Assembly (NCBI GenBank): GCA_023014485.1
Contig: JAJOZX010008813.1
Location: forward strand, 1 to 64,000
Length of the DNA: 64,000 bases
Direction: 5' to 3'
Origin: Bathynomus jamesi
Taxonomy: Eukaryota > Arthropoda > Malacostraca > Isopoda > Cirolanidae
A program made the translations under genes and the position numbers. The notes beneath the pieces are model-generated. The model was not told where the DNA came from, did no database searches, and saw nothing but the letters and a program-made list of their open reading frames with translations. Positions 21,060-33,789 of this stretch are shown in pieces. The number at the start of each line of letters is the position of its first letter. Positions within the stretch are counted from its first letter, which is position 1.

Positions 21060-23600
21060 ACAAAATCATCTACTTCACTAGCTTTGGTGAAAGTCCACCA
21101 AGTTTCTTCAGGGTGTCTAGATCTTTGTTCTTTCTCTTGTCAGCTGCTATGTTTGCTACCTCCTTGTCACTTAATCCTTGCCTCTTAAGTTCTTGTCCAT
21201 TCTACCAACACGTTAGGAAGGGGACCATCTTGCTGTACTAGTTTTACATATACTTTGGCCATAGGTAGCTGTTTTGCACCACGTTGACTGAGTTCATAGT
21301 TGATGCTGCCCACTGACCGTTCTGGATGCAAGTTGTTGATTGGTGCTTTCTGTAGTTTCTCCTGATCCATCGATGCTACCTGAAAAGGAATAAAATAGTA
21401 CTGTACCATGAGGATACAAAAACAGCATCAATTCAACAACAATAGGACATTATAAAATTATATATTGCACTTACCTGTCGAGGGGCTTCCGCATCACAGT
21501 CACCAAACTGGAATATGTCTCCACGTTGTTTCTGTTATCCATCTGCTAATTTCTTCATCATGATGCTGATAACATTTGTGACTCTTGGTTTGTAGCAGTT
21601 AACTGCTTTCGTGATTGAATTACGGATGTCTTCATTCCACAGAACCGTTTTAAACCTATCAGGTGATATGAAGTTGAATGCAGGCTCCTCAATGTTCAGA
21701 AGATCAGATGGATCCGTTTTGCATAAATCTTCGTACAGCGTTGGAAATGCAATCATGATCTTAGCATAATCTGTTGTGCTAGCCGATGTCAGACTGATGA
21801 ATGATTCAATCAAATGTATTCCAATTAGTGCACCAGCTAGACAAAGGATGCGAATATATTCAAGGTTACTGAATGAGCGCATGATGCATGCAAGTTGGTT
21901 AGTGATGTGTTCATACTTGTTGAGAAAATTAGAAACATCTTCATCCAAGTGGATGGTGATAGCGCACAAGAAAGTAAGCCTATTGAACATCTCTTTTTGT
22001 TGGCGAAGAGCAGCATTCTTCTTTGGCATGTTGTATTGATCAAAGTCACCTGCTTTGTTCCACTGTTTATGGTCATAATCGTGTGAAACCAATCTCACTA
22101 AACAGTCCATGAACTGTTCTGTGATTGAATCATGGGATGTAACACAACTGACAAGGAAGTTTGGAAATATCTTGTCTGGTCCAATAGTGTTATCAATCTC
22201 TTTAAACACTTCAACAATTTTGCGATTAAGCATTAATGTAGGATGAACTTGACATAAGAGATATTCAGGTGTGTGGTCGGTGTCAAGCATGTCAGATACA
22301 ATGCTTTTGACCCCAATGTTGTGGCTTGTTGCATCAGTCATCACAAAATCTATTTTCTCATACAGAGTCTTAGGATCGAAACCGCTGACTACCGATAAAA
22401 TGTTCAGGATAGTAACTCTCAGTGCTGCCTGATTTTCTCGTGATTCTGATACTAGCTGCAGCGTTGGGAAGGAACGATATTTTCCATTAATTGTGATACC
22501 TTGAACAGAAAATGACCCTGCACCCTGTTTTCTAGATCCATCATCATGATAAGTAATTGTGACTGACTCATCCGAATTCATGATCTCTTGTACTATTTCT
22601 GCCAGTACAAAGGCTTCAATAGCTTTTCCTATTTTTCGGCATGCTGATTGGGCTGGAGCTGTGTCTAAATCAATGTAATGCGCATTTTCGTCAAAGTACT
22701 TCCAGCTGCGATCGAGCATGTAGTTTCCCACTTCAATAATAGCTGCTGTTGCTTGGTTGTTTGATAAATGATATTTGGATATCAGTTTGTCAGCCACTGT
22801 GTAGAATGCTTCTTTTATTTTTGCCGGACTTTCACGGATATGCCTGTATTGATGAGGCAACTTGTCTTTATCCTCATTCAAGTTTGCATACACAAATTTT
22901 CGTTTTTTTATGTTGATGGTATATTTTCTTCATGGATATATTCATCTTCAGTGCATGTTTCCTCATCTGTTATCGAGCCATCAAATTCTTGGTAAAACTG
23001 TGATACAAACTGATTTTTCTTTGTGTCTTCTTGTTCCTTTAGGAGCATCTTGTCCATTGCGGCTTGCATCCTCATTTGCCTCTCAGCTATTTTTTGGTAT
23101 GCCATGTCCACTGAATTATCACAAAACATTTTTCTTGGTCCTCGTTGATCCTCCAGCAACTTCCACACTATCTCAGTAACTTTAACACCATATATCTTCT
23201 CTTGGCGTCTTCGTGTACAGGAGATATCAAACAAAGTGGCTGCAACACGGTTGTTGAATTCTGAAATTTCTACTCGTTTTGCTTCAGTCATTCTCTGTGA
23301 GCGAACCTGACAGTGTTTTTTGAATTCTTCATACAATTTTGTTATCTGATTGACAATGTTACTCATCGACTTTGTGTATAGGTTGCACCAGATCCAAAGG
23401 TTCTGCAAGTTGTAGGCAACTTTCCATGCAGCATCACTAACAGAAAGTTGATTCTTACCAGCTCTGGCTGGCCTCAGCGTGAACATCATCACTTGAATAA
23501 TATCTTGCTGGAGTGGCAGTACACCTGCCTTAAACTGATATAACTCAATATATTCCACATCTCCACACCGGCGTGTGGAAGCAGAACGTAACTCTCTCAT
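21060..23600 (-). pseudogene. E2 transposase-like gene, duplicate 2
   Basis: The gene reads in three blocks. 23600-22908 (230 codons, starting MRELRSAS) is Lys/Glu-rich and probably coiled. 22893-21535 (452 codons) is the core. A final segment from 21409 to about 21060 (QVASMDQEKLQ, then NYELSQRGAK) follows after a spliced or broken link. Candidate catalytic signs are HDDGSRK, VMTDATSHNIG, CQVHP and a Glu in NYELSQRGAK, in the order seen in E3 and E4. The link between blocks 1 and 2 is a one-base shift at an A7 run (22903-22909) shared by both duplicates. The family is repeated in many invertebrate genomes. Its superfamily cannot be fixed by eye. Confidence 0.7.
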
Positions 23601-23759
23601 TTGGATCCTGTTAATTACTGGAAGTCTATTTTAAGATTTCTTTAGCTCCTGTAAATGAGAAAAAATTATTAAATAAGCATAAAAAAGTTACAACTAAAAT
23701 AATCATGTAATATAATAATATTATATATAATATAATATATAATATATAAATATATATAT

Positions 23760-24761
23760 ATGATGAATAAAACCACGAAGGAAAGGAAACACAAAATGGT
23801 GCTCAAGCGCTTTCGTCTAATGACATCCTCAGGAACACTGAAGTATATAAAAAGGTTAAGCCTATATATAGGTTACAGAAAGAAAAAAAAAAGAAAAATA
23901 AATGACATACATACACACACACACATTGCTAATGTACTTAAACTTTTGGATATTAATGTAATATTTTCATATAACAATATTGTGAAAAATATCATAGTAA
24001 AAAATAGCCCTACCAATAATTCAGGCATTATCTATAAAATTGGTTGTAAACAATGTGATTCCTTTTACATAGGTCAGACGGGAAAGGATTTGCACACACG
24101 TATAAAACAGCATCAATATTCCGTTAGAACAGGACAGTTGTCCAGTGCCCTTTTTGTCCATTTGTCAGAGTTAGCCCACTGTATTGATTGGAATAATGCT
24201 TCAGTTTTATTCCATTCAAGCAACATTGTTAATAGAAATATTCTTGAATCTGCCATTATCCAACTTTCAAATAACTTCAACATAAGCAAAGGTCTTTTTC
24301 AACTCGATCCTGTTATGTTGAATTCCTTTAAAGCAGACTTAGATAAGAAGTGTAAAACATTAAATCTTTGGTAAACTTGTCTTCTACTTTATTAACTTTT
24401 AATTTGCATTTTATTTTTTTTTATATATATCGAAACCTGACCATAGGCAGAAATGTGTTAAAACCCGGACAGAGTTCTAGTATAAATTTGTATTTTTATA
24501 ATCCATTTGATCTTGTGCTAAAAATCGATTAACTTTTAATTTGCATTTTATTTATTTTTTTTCTTTTATATATATCGAAACCTGACCATAGGCAGCATTG
24601 TGTTAAAACCCGGCAGAGTCCCAGTATAAATTTGTATTTTTATAATCCTTTTGATCTTGTGCTAAAAATCGATATTTTTCCTTACAATCTGTACGCCTCA
24701 TTGGTAATCCTTTAAGGTTTTAATTTGTAATTTTTTATTATTTTTACTTCTCTGTTTATTG

Positions 24762-24797
<36 letters not shown>

Positions 24798-25008
24798 TTT
24801 GTATATATAGATATGTATGTATATGTTATATATATATATGTGTGTGTGTGTGTATGTATGTTATTTATTTTTCTTTTTTTTTTCTTTCTGTAACCTATAT
24901 ATAGGCTTAACCTTTTTATATACTTCAGTGTTCCTGAGGATGTCATTAGACGAAAGCGCTTGAGCACCATTTTGTGTTTCCTTTCCTTCGTGGTTTTATT
25001 CATCATAA
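23760..25008 (+). mobile_element. Penelope-like element fragment (PLE-A) with inverted ends
   Basis: A region of about 150 bases, including CTCAAGCGCTTTCG and ACATCCTCAGGAACACTGAAG, is present at 23760-23910 and inverted at 24860-25008. Between them lie the endonuclease domain of a Penelope-like retroelement and an untranslated tail with two tandem copies of about 125 bases (24425-24540 and 24560-24675, each with CCTGACCATAGGCAG). It was inserted into E2 in tandem unit 2 only. The reverse transcriptase is missing, so the copy is 5'-truncated. Confidence 0.8.
23925..24374 (+). pseudogene. GIY-YIG endonuclease domain of PLE-A
   Basis: This 3' part of a Penelope polyprotein carries GIIYKIGC, a CXXC-like pair (CKQC) and FYIGQTGKDLHTRIKQH, the GIY-YIG catalytic core with its Arg, followed by HCIDWNN and NRNILESAII, which match Penelope endonucleases. 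The frame ends normally at TAA 24372-24374. The upstream codons that would carry the reverse transcriptase are absent. The domain cuts target DNA to prime reverse transcription in intact elements. Confidence 0.85.
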
Positions 25009-25039
25009 ATATTTTTCACGTGTTACCTTCGTGAAATAA

Positions 25040-25283
<244 letters not shown>

Positions 25284-25365
25284 ATAATATAATAATATAA
25301 TATTATGATTATATGTTAATAATAATAAAAATAATAATTAATCAATGGCAAATAACACCAGTACA

Positions 25366-26672
25366 CATTTGAAAACTTGTCGATCGATTTTTACAAACTA
25401 GTTGGTGATTCTATATAATGTGAGTGCGCTGATCTCAAAAATATAGTTAGTTTTTCCCTATCACGTATGGTTTTCGTACTACAGGGTGTGTCATAAATCC
25501 CCCATTTATTCCCAAATGTGAACCATCTTATCGAGACCAACATTGGATTGCACATGCTAAACCATAAATTTTGCTGTTATAGACTACAGTAACGCTTACA
25601 TAATAATGTTGGGTAAATATATATAACAACCAGTCCCGTTTCCAGCAAAATACTCTCTCCTCCCATCAATGGGTGGTTAACATTTGGGGACAGATGAGGT
25701 ATTACAACACCCCTGGTAGCACGAAATCTTTAGGTGATAGAGTAAAACCTAATTAAAGCAGAATTAAATAGCTCCTAGCTCTTGGACAAGCATATTGCTT
25801 GTTTATGAAAGAATAAAAAAATAACTGAAAGAAACAAAATATCTAGACCCCAAAAGTTCTGCAGAGTCCTTAGGCAGATTCAAATCCCTGACTAAGTCAC
25901 TTAGTTCGGCTTGAGTTAATGGTTTAGGAGGATCTCGGTCAGCTGTTGGCTGTTCATGAACATCATCAATGTCTGGATTTGGAGCTGAATCAGAATCTGA
26001 ATTGTATTGATCCAGACTCTCAGGTGGGCGGGGAATAGGAACTTCTGGACCATGGGGTACCGGCCTTATTGCAGATGGAAGACTTGGGTATTGAAGGCTC
26101 TCTTTATTCTTTGCATTATAACCTTTAACATTGCAAGAGCAGAAGTAGCAGTCGTCGGTATGGTTTCTAGGCTCGCGCCATACCATAGGGATCCCAAATG
26201 GCAAACTTTTCTTTTTACCTTTGCTCCAATTCCTTAGTGCCGCAACACACGTAAGACAAACCTTTTGTGGAGCCCAACTTTTGTCTTGATCTCCTAATTT
26301 AATTCCAAAATAAGCATGATAAGCTCTCTTAATGAAGGTCGTTACATTTGTCCTTTGTTTTACAACAACATACCGACCACAAATATAACAAAATATGTCT
26401 GGACTATGGGTACATCCTCTAGAAGCCATTATTAAAATTTTAAAGACGTAATGTTAGAATTATCTATCTGAAAAATATGAAAAAACGAAATTAATTAAAG
26501 ATAAAAAAGGTACAAAATTACAAAACGCCCCAAAATTATTTTGCTAATAACTTTAAAACTGTGGGTGATATAAAAAAACTGGTAGAATTTTTGAATTCAG
26601 CGCAGCGAACTGCTTCAGAATCACAACTCAACATAAAGAAATCGATTTTCATGTAGACCGGTGTAATCAGTT
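25366..26672 (-). mobile_element. DNA transposon E1, copy 2 (internally deleted)
   Basis: The ends match E1 copy 1 (CACCAGTACAC / CACCGGTCTACATG). TAA duplications lie at 25363-25365 and 26673-26675. Relative to copy 1, about 1.17 kb is missing at the junction near 25843 (equivalent to 11080-12215). It is inside E2 and in the same orientation as copy 1. Confidence 0.9.
25803..26429 (-). pseudogene. E1 zinc-finger protein, N-terminal part
   Basis: The ATG at 26429 opens 208 codons. CYIC, CLTC and CYFC Cys pairs, WSKGKKKSLPFG, PMVWREP and an acidic serine-rich linker are intact. It reads through the two positions where copy 1 has lost a base. After LLGSR the internal deletion replaces the rest, so the candidate catalytic half is gone. 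It could at most make a DNA-binding fragment. Confidence 0.75.
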
Positions 26673-26675
26673 TTT

Positions 26676-26952
26676 CTGGCGAATATTGTTATTTAGCATC
26701 AGCAAGCAATTCAGTTAACTAAATTTATGATGTGAATATTGATGTCATAGCAATTTAATAGTATTTTTTTAACAAAACCAGATAAAGTGGCTAATAATTT
26801 TCATTGTTAATATCAGCAAAACTTCAGAGGGCATGTAAAGGGGGGTTAATGACATCAGATATTTGTGAAACATGGTTCATTTTACTTCTTTTGTATGATA
26901 GCAACTTTTAAAGACCAGAAAACTGGGGTTCACCATTTCTGTTCCCCCCCTT
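26676..26952 (-). other. E2 right-end non-coding part
   Basis: This stretch lies between E1 copy 2 and the E2 right terminus. It is present once, as expected if the tandem duplication broke at E1. No gene seen. Confidence 0.7.
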
Positions 26953-26960
26953 GCTTCAAA

Positions 26961-27016
26961 TATCTTCCGATTGTGTCTTTCCACTAAGCCGATGGCCTGC
27001 GGATAGTATGCCACAA
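26961..27016 (-). pseudogene. Gypsy integrase piece between E2 and E4
   Basis: The codons read VAYYPQAIGLVERHNRKIF, containing the integrase catalytic Glu in the usual GLVER motif. The piece connects 30193-30438 with 19727-20213 when E4 and E2 are removed. Confidence 0.9.
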
Positions 27017-30000
27017 TAGGGTGTGTCAATTTTGTCAACTTTTTTCAAATCAATTTTGATAGTGAAAATATAGTCTTTTCATGTCAAAACTTGAAACTGG
27101 CCAACCAAAATGAAATAAAATAACCCTTATCTACATCAATTTTACCTTAAAGTTTCAGAACTTGACTCTTTTACTAAATAATAGGACATAAATTGATTAA
27201 CTATTCATCTGTCACAGAATTATCCCACTGATCACATATGGAATGTTTTCAAGGTCATATAGTTGTTGTACAATGTACAAGTCACAACATGCATGAATAG
27301 AACTGTCCCTCACTCTCAGTCCTCAGTTGCCTCTTAGATGCCATAGACGGTGGTTTGCTGTTATTGCTCTTGTACCTACTTCATAGTTATTCTACTAGAC
27401 GAATACTACAGTTTAACTGTAAGTATGGATCATTGATTATTACAATTATTTATTATTATCATATTCTTCTGTCTAATTATGTTGTAATCCCATGAAATAT
27501 CTTTTTATTGAACTTTAGAACATCGAATGACTAAACTTTAAAACATCATAATTGATATAAAATACTTAAATGTTTTTCTTTCTTTTCAGATATTACTAAG
27601 ATGCCAAAATTGAAGACAAGAGGTCAGTCGTCATGCCACTTGAGCCTGTTAGTCGGTACAGGCAAGGAGCTTACCGTATCAGAACTACCAACAGTGCGAG
27701 ACATGCTGAGACTAGGGTTACTCCTTCGTGAACAAAATACAAAGGATAGAAGGAACTACACAGAGAAAGAGCTCATAAGGGACATGATTCCCCCTCTTCT
27801 GCATCAGTGGAAAAAAGCTAATGTGTTATTCAAACCACCTGTACTCAATCAGTATAGAACTATTGAGCTAAAATTAACAAAGCTGTGGCACAAAGCAGTT
27901 GAGATATCACTTGGTAAAGGAAAACTAGCAAAGAAAAATAAATTTCTGCACACACTTCATACTCTTCTTGACATTTTTAACTGCCAGTGTCCCATAGAGT
28001 TGTGTTCTGAAGCCAATTGTTCTCCCTCATGCAGAAGAGAACCTCACCCTCACATTGATTGTCGCTTCCTCGTGAGAAGAAGATCCCTGTTTTGGAGCTG
28101 GCTTTCATAAAGGCGCAGAGAACAAAGGCAGGAGGCCAAGGAAGTATGCAGATTGGTTCGGCAGATTATTCAGAAACCATAAAACAGATTGTTATTGCCA
28201 AGAAAAAAGAGAAAATCCGAGAGAGGGAAGAAAGGAAGAAAAAGAAGAGTGAAGAAGCCACCCAAAGAGATGAAGAGCTCTATCAAGAGGTTTCTCACTT
28301 CTTTGAAAGCTCTTCAGATGAACAGAAAGAAGCAACATCAGATGATAGCTCCAAAATGCCATCTGAACCTTCGCCGAAGAGAATGAAATACAACACTAAA
28401 AACATCTCAAACATTGCCCTTGCCAGTATTCGCCACCATACGGGGCTACGAGAGACTGCAGAGATTGCCACTGCCGCTTGGATAGATGCAGGCCTCATCA
28501 GCAGAGAGGATACATCCTTAGTGATAGATCATAATAAGATAAGAAGAGCACAAGGAAAAATAATGAAGGAAACATCTGATCAGCATGAAAAAGATTTGAA
28601 GGAGGAAGGTCTCTCTTGCCTTTTGTTTGATGGAAGAAGAGATGACACAAAAGTTCTCCTAGAGGTAGAGGGAATGGACAGAAAGTTTCCCGGTCTCATC
28701 AAAGAAGAACACTACTCTGTGTGTTCCGAACCTGGTGGCCGCTATTTGTTTCACTTTGTTCCTGAAGCAGAAGTAGAAAGCAAGAAACATGTAGAGGCAA
28801 TTGCTGATCAAATAATATGTTGGCTTCAAGAAAGAAGACTTGACAGTTCACTGCAGGCCGTTGGTGGAGACTCAACTGCGGTGAACACTGGATGGCAGGG
28901 CGGTGTTATGACGCATTTAGAGGCTTGTTTGGATTGTATGTGATTTGCACACAGGGGAACTACCTCTTCGTCGTCTCATCCAGGAACTTGATGGTCCTAC
29001 AAAGAGCAACAACAAGTGGTCAGGCCCCCTTGGCAACATGCTAGATGAAGCAACGGAATTAGAAATAAATACAAAATTTCCAAAGGTCGAAGTAGGCCCT
29101 CCCCTTCCAGTGTTGTCTGAAGAAGTTATCAAAGACCTCTGCACGGATCAATCTTACGCTTATCGTATTGTTCAAGCAATCAGATCAGTAGAGTTGCCTC
29201 AAAATCTGGCTCTCTTGGAGATTGGACCCGTAAGTCAGTCGTTGGTTAACTACAGCGATTCGTTTCTGCAGGATTTGGGTTTCCAAACACGCACTGAAGG
29301 GCAAAATGCTACAGAATTTTATGTTGATTTTATTATTGGGTTTTATCTTCCTCACTGGTTCAATATAAAACTTAATCCAATGTGGATGGAGGGGCACAAC
29401 CACATCTTGTTTCAATTACAGCTACTGAGAACCCAAACTAAAGTAGTGGTGCACATCGTGTTACCTGTGGTGAGAAGGTCCACTTGGTATGCTAGGCCAG
29501 AGGCAGTTTTGCAAGCAATACTCTGCAGCCAATGTACCAAAGAGCGAACTGAGGGTGTGGAAATCATTCTAAAGCTTAGAGGAACATCACTAGATGATGA
29601 CCAGCTGGGAGACTGCTCTGTTCAGACAAGGAAGGTACCTCCGATAAACGTCAATGCCACGAAATTGTCAGAATTAGTTAACTTGAGTTCGGAAATTTTG
29701 GAGCCACCACTGACATGTATAACAAACAAAGATTTAACACAACTTAAAGAGGCCCCAATGCAAGTGCCGAAGTGGCCTTCTCACACTCAGAGTGTGGAGA
29801 GATGTGTGAAAATGGTCACAGAAGCAGCTAGTCAAGTTTACAGTCACGAGAGGCGAGAAGGCTACATCAAAGCGCAAGTAGCAAGCCGAATGCTGATATC
29901 AAGGAACCGCAGCAAAAAGGACATGACTGCATTGGTTACTTTCAAATAAAGACTCTGAATGATATCTTATTGCCACTTTAAATGTTGATAGGATGTTTGC

Positions 30001-30192
30001 GCACATTTGTCATTTTGTTACGAATTTACGGAAAAATGGAATTTTTTAATTAAAATTGATGAAGGTAGGATTTATTTTTTATTGTTTTTGAAGCAAGGAT
30101 ATTATTTTGTATGCCAAATGATAACATTAAATTGCTACCAAATCACATGATTTTCAATTTAGTCATTTCATCCCCACAATTGACACACCCTA
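27017..30192 (+). mobile_element. DNA transposon E4
   Basis: The ends are TAGGGTGTGTCAATTTTG and, inverted, TAGGGTGTGTCAATTGTGG. A 9-bp duplication ATGCCACAA lies at 27008-27016 and 30193-30201. It is 3176 bp and inserted in the gypsy integrase. One gene runs opposite to the gypsy. The terminus shares TAGGGTGnnTCA with E3. Confidence 0.95.
27601..29949 (+). pseudogene. E4 transposase-like gene
   Basis: About 780 codons with two frameshifts (near 28075 and 28940). The N-terminal block ends in a Cys-rich run (CQCPIELCSEANC). The second block has a Lys/Glu-rich coiled stretch, then FDGRRDD (candidate first Asp) and GGDSTAVNTGW (second Asp in an Asp-x4-Asn-x-Gly setting). After the shift come CDLHTGELPLR (Cys-x2-His) and, close to the C-terminus, SVERCVKMVTEA (candidate Glu). 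Asp, Asp, Cys-x2-His and Glu is the layout of hAT, P and related DDE transposases. The short exon-like lead before 27601 ends in TTTCAG, so a spliced 5' leader is possible. Confidence 0.7.
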
Positions 30193-30438
30193 ATGCCACA
30201 ATATGTGTGTTTTTAATTTTACACATGTTACAGAATGACTCGGACAGTTTGGAAGTGAAACTAAGTGTGTTATCTGAAATTAGGATGGAAAGAGTAGTAT
30301 AGTTTTGGATGACGCGTTCAACTAGGGCTCTTGCTACAGTTTCCGAGGTCTGGTTTGGAATGGCACCTACTTCGCTGTAACGCGAGAAATGGTCCGTAAA
30401 CACAATGATGTACTGGTTTCCTTTGGATGTTGTGGAGA
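30193..30438 (-). pseudogene. Gypsy integrase catalytic core
   Basis: It reads FTDHFSRYSEVGAIP (first catalytic Asp), a long helix, then LISDN (second Asp). It is in frame with the reverse transcriptase side at 33790 when E3 plus one target copy is removed, and with 27016 when E4 is removed. The codon order shows one continuous gypsy integrase cut into pieces. Confidence 0.9.
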
Positions 30439-30446
30439 ATGGTCCT

Positions 30447-33400
30447 TAGGGTGCATCAAAAATGGCAACTTTCAAAAATTGATTTGGCCCTACGTTATTA
30501 TGGTTACATTCCCTAAAAACCATTCACATGCAAATTTCAGGTCAATTGATTAATATCTACTGGGTTCACCTAGCTCCTAAACTTTTACAAAAATGACAAT
30601 TTTTGGGATAAATTGCCTTAAATTATTTTTTTCACATATACCTTTATTTTATTGAATTGAATGATCCTTAAGGTACTATAGGCCTAGTATGTTTAGTTTG
30701 CTTGTGTTTAAGCCATAGCTACTATTAATAAACATCATTTGCCATCATGAAATACCTATAGCTATTTTTTCTTATTTTCAGGCATGTAGACTACTTTAAT
30801 ATTAATCTATGTTTCTATTAGAGATCAATTTTTGATATATGTTGGTGATAATAGTTGATATATGATATAATGGATAATAGTGGTAAAGCCAGTGAAGCCA
30901 CTTCTAGTGGTAAAACTTGTCCAAGTGGTGCAGATAAAGTTGATGTAAAAACACGAAAAAAAACCTGTATATTTGGATTAGGTCCTGGCATCACAAATAA
31001 TGATGCAAAGATTGTAGGATGTCTCTTGCCAACAAGTGAACAAGTTCTTAGATGTTTCCTATTTCACCAGCAACAGGGTCTAAAAGAGAGAAGAACTAAG
31101 CGAGATATAGCTAAAATTGTTTTAACAGAAATTCAACCATTCTACAATAAAGCCAACATACCAATGATTACTGAGAAAAAAGCATGTGAGAAAATAATTT
31201 CGTTGTCAGAAAAGAATGCGAAACTGAGAGAAATTCCATTGAAAAGAAGAGAGCTGCAAAGTACAAAGACAAGACTAGAAGATATGGAAATGCAACTTAA
31301 AATGACTTTTCCACTGTGGATTAAAAATGTCGAAAAAATTATGAGTAATCCAGAAGATATACAATTTCTTCAATCTATGCAAGGGGATAGAATTGCTTCT
31401 TTTGGAGCTCATGATCAAACTTTAGCATCCAAAATGAAGCGCATTAATTTTCGAAAATGTGAAGAAAATGCGAGAAAAGAAAAGGAATTGAGAGACACTG
31501 AAGCTTCTTGCAGTTATGTTGAATTAGAAAGCAGTAGCACAAGCGATACAACTACCATTGAGAGTGAGTCAGAAGCTAATGATGGAGCTGAAAAAGATGG
31601 AAAATCCACACAGTCAACAGTCTGTTTAGGTACCCAAGCTATCATTCCTCATGACATTCTGAAACGACCGAAACTTGTTTCTTTGGCATCAAGAATGAAA
31701 ATGACTCCGGCACAACAGGCTGCATTCACAAAAGCTTTTGTTGAAGAATGTGGTGGTAACACTAAGGCAGTGGCAACTTCATATGCTACAGCTGATAGAG
31801 CAAGACGCGAAGTAGCCCAAAAAATTTCAAGTTCCATTAAAAAATCCTGGAATCCTCCTAAATTGGCCTCTCTTCATTGGGATTCGAAAATAATTTCTAC
31901 TCTGCAGGATAAATATGTTACAGAAGAACGATTAGCCGTATCAGTTGGAAATTCAATGGATCTCAAACTAATTGGTATTCCATCATATCATCCTAGTGCT
32001 GGTGGCAGTGGCCAATCTGGGAAAAACTTGACTGAAGACGTTATGAAGCTACTGAAATTGTGGAACTGCTCCGATTCAATAGTGAACTTGGTTTTCGACA
32101 CTACAGCAACCAACACGGGACATGTGAGCGCTGCATGCATAACTATCCAACAAGAGATTGGACGGCCTTTATTATGGTCTGCATGCAGGCATCATGTTGG
32201 TGAAGTTATTATGAGTCATGTGTTTCAGGACATGAAACTAGAAACTTCGAGTGGACCAGAAATTAATGTCTTTAACAGATTTCGAGAAAAGTTTCAGAGG
32301 ATTTCCAAGGATGAAAATTTGAAAAAAATTGACTTCAATCAGTACTCCAAAGCTGTCCAGGAGATTCTTCAGGAATGGACTGATTATGCAATTCAAATAA
32401 GCAATATAGAAAAGCAACATACACGATATGACTACAAACAATTTTCTGACTTAGTTGTGTTATACTTAAATGCAGGACCTAGTGATAAGGATATAACCCT
32501 TCAGCGACCTGGTGATATACATAGAGCCAGATGGATGAGTAAAGCAATATATGCTCTAAAAATTGCATTACTAGAAGATAATATCTCGAAACTATCTTCA
32601 GTAACAATCACAAACAAGCAACAAATTCTGAAACTAAGAGACTTTGCAACCTTCATTTCACTGATTTACTACCCATGGTGGATGACCTGCTCTTCAGTTT
32701 TTGATGCACCATGGCACGATTTGCAGCTTTACAAAAAGCTTCTTAGATACGAGGAAGTAAACAAGCAAATAGCAAAAAGTGCTCTAACATCTTTGAAACG
32801 TCATCTCTGGTACCTTTCATCAGAGATGATTCCTCTTGTATTATTCAGCGATTTGGTTCCAAAAAATTAACTTCGTGCTATAACAAACCATCTACTTTCC
32901 TATAAACCACACAAGATTGAGACAGTGGTTCCAGAAGGTAGACATGGATCTAGTTTTGGAAAGCCTAATTTCCCTACCAATCTACTATCGGAAACCACAC
33001 TAGCTGACTTGATTGACAAAAACTCATGGTTCATATTCTCTTCACTACAGTTAGACTATGATTTTTTAATGGTTGAGATTGTTGAATGAAAAACAACAGC
33101 ATCATTTATATCTTCCAAAGAAAAACTTTTGGCTATAAATGTCATAAATGATGGCTCTGAGAGGGCAGTAAAACTATGCAGTGACTTTTATGAGGCTGCA
33201 AGGACTGAAGAACATCTTCAAAATGTTCTCCAAGTTGTAGAAGCTGACAGAAAAGCCACTCCTAATCTGAGAAAGAGGCAAGCTTCTTTATCATCTGTTT
33301 TAGAAGAAAAAAGGACAAAGAAGAAGAATTAAGATATCAATAAGCAATAAATCAATTTTTACAAGTATTTTATCATGAAATACCATTTTTAATAGGTGGA

Positions 33401-33781
33401 AGTGGTCGGTGGGATGCTTGGCAAGTTGGGTCCTCGTCCCGCATCCTGGTAACTCACTTCATGATTCTCAGAATAATACAAAAAAAAGTCTAAAAAGACA
33501 GTTAATTTCATGAATTGAGGCTAAAACTTGCCTAAAACTAACTATATTTACAATTTTTTTTTCAAACAAAATCTACAACGCTTACACATAAGATTTTCTA
33601 GTCAAACCATAAAATTCCACAATTGTCAAATTTTCATCTTCGAGGTGGACCCACTAAATATTGTCAGAACAGCTTGAAACGTGGACACTGAAGGTTTGTT
33701 TGGGATTGTAACCATAATATCATAGGGCCGAATCAATATCCGAAGTTCGAAATTTCACCCCTTATAGGCTGATGCACCCTA
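30447..33781 (+). mobile_element. DNA transposon E3
   Basis: The ends are TAGGGTGCATCA and TGATGCACCCTA. An 8-bp duplication ATGGTCCT lies at 30439-30446 and 33782-33789. It is 3335 bp, inserted in gypsy integrase codons just after MDILGP, and carries one gene opposite to the gypsy. The stretch 33400-33460 shares TACCAGGATG and GGGACGAGGACCCA (inverted) with 40036-40070 inside a MITE, so the two elements share a sub-repeat. Confidence 0.95.
30870..33332 (+). pseudogene. E3 transposase-like gene
   Basis: From the ATG at 30870 the frame is open to TAA 32868-32870, then resumes in the same frame, crosses a TGA near 33087 and ends at 33332, about 820 codons in total. Motifs in order: CLLPTSEQVLRCFLFH, a Ser/Glu acidic linker, HWDSK (candidate first Asp), VFDTTATNTGH (second Asp), CRHHVGEVIM (Cys-x2-His), NVFNRFREKF, YYPWWMTCSSV, and after the stops GSERAVKLCSDF (candidate Glu). 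The family is common in invertebrate genomes. Two in-frame stops and no frameshift make it the best preserved of E2-E4. Confidence 0.75.
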
Positions 33782-33789
33782 ATGGTCCT

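Noticed and set aside
22902..22910. A AAA AAC slippery heptamer between two blocks of the E2 gene, suggesting programmed -1 frameshifting
   Set aside because: In the upstream frame a TAA stop is read before the heptamer, so ribosomes would end before reaching it; a simple indel is more likely.
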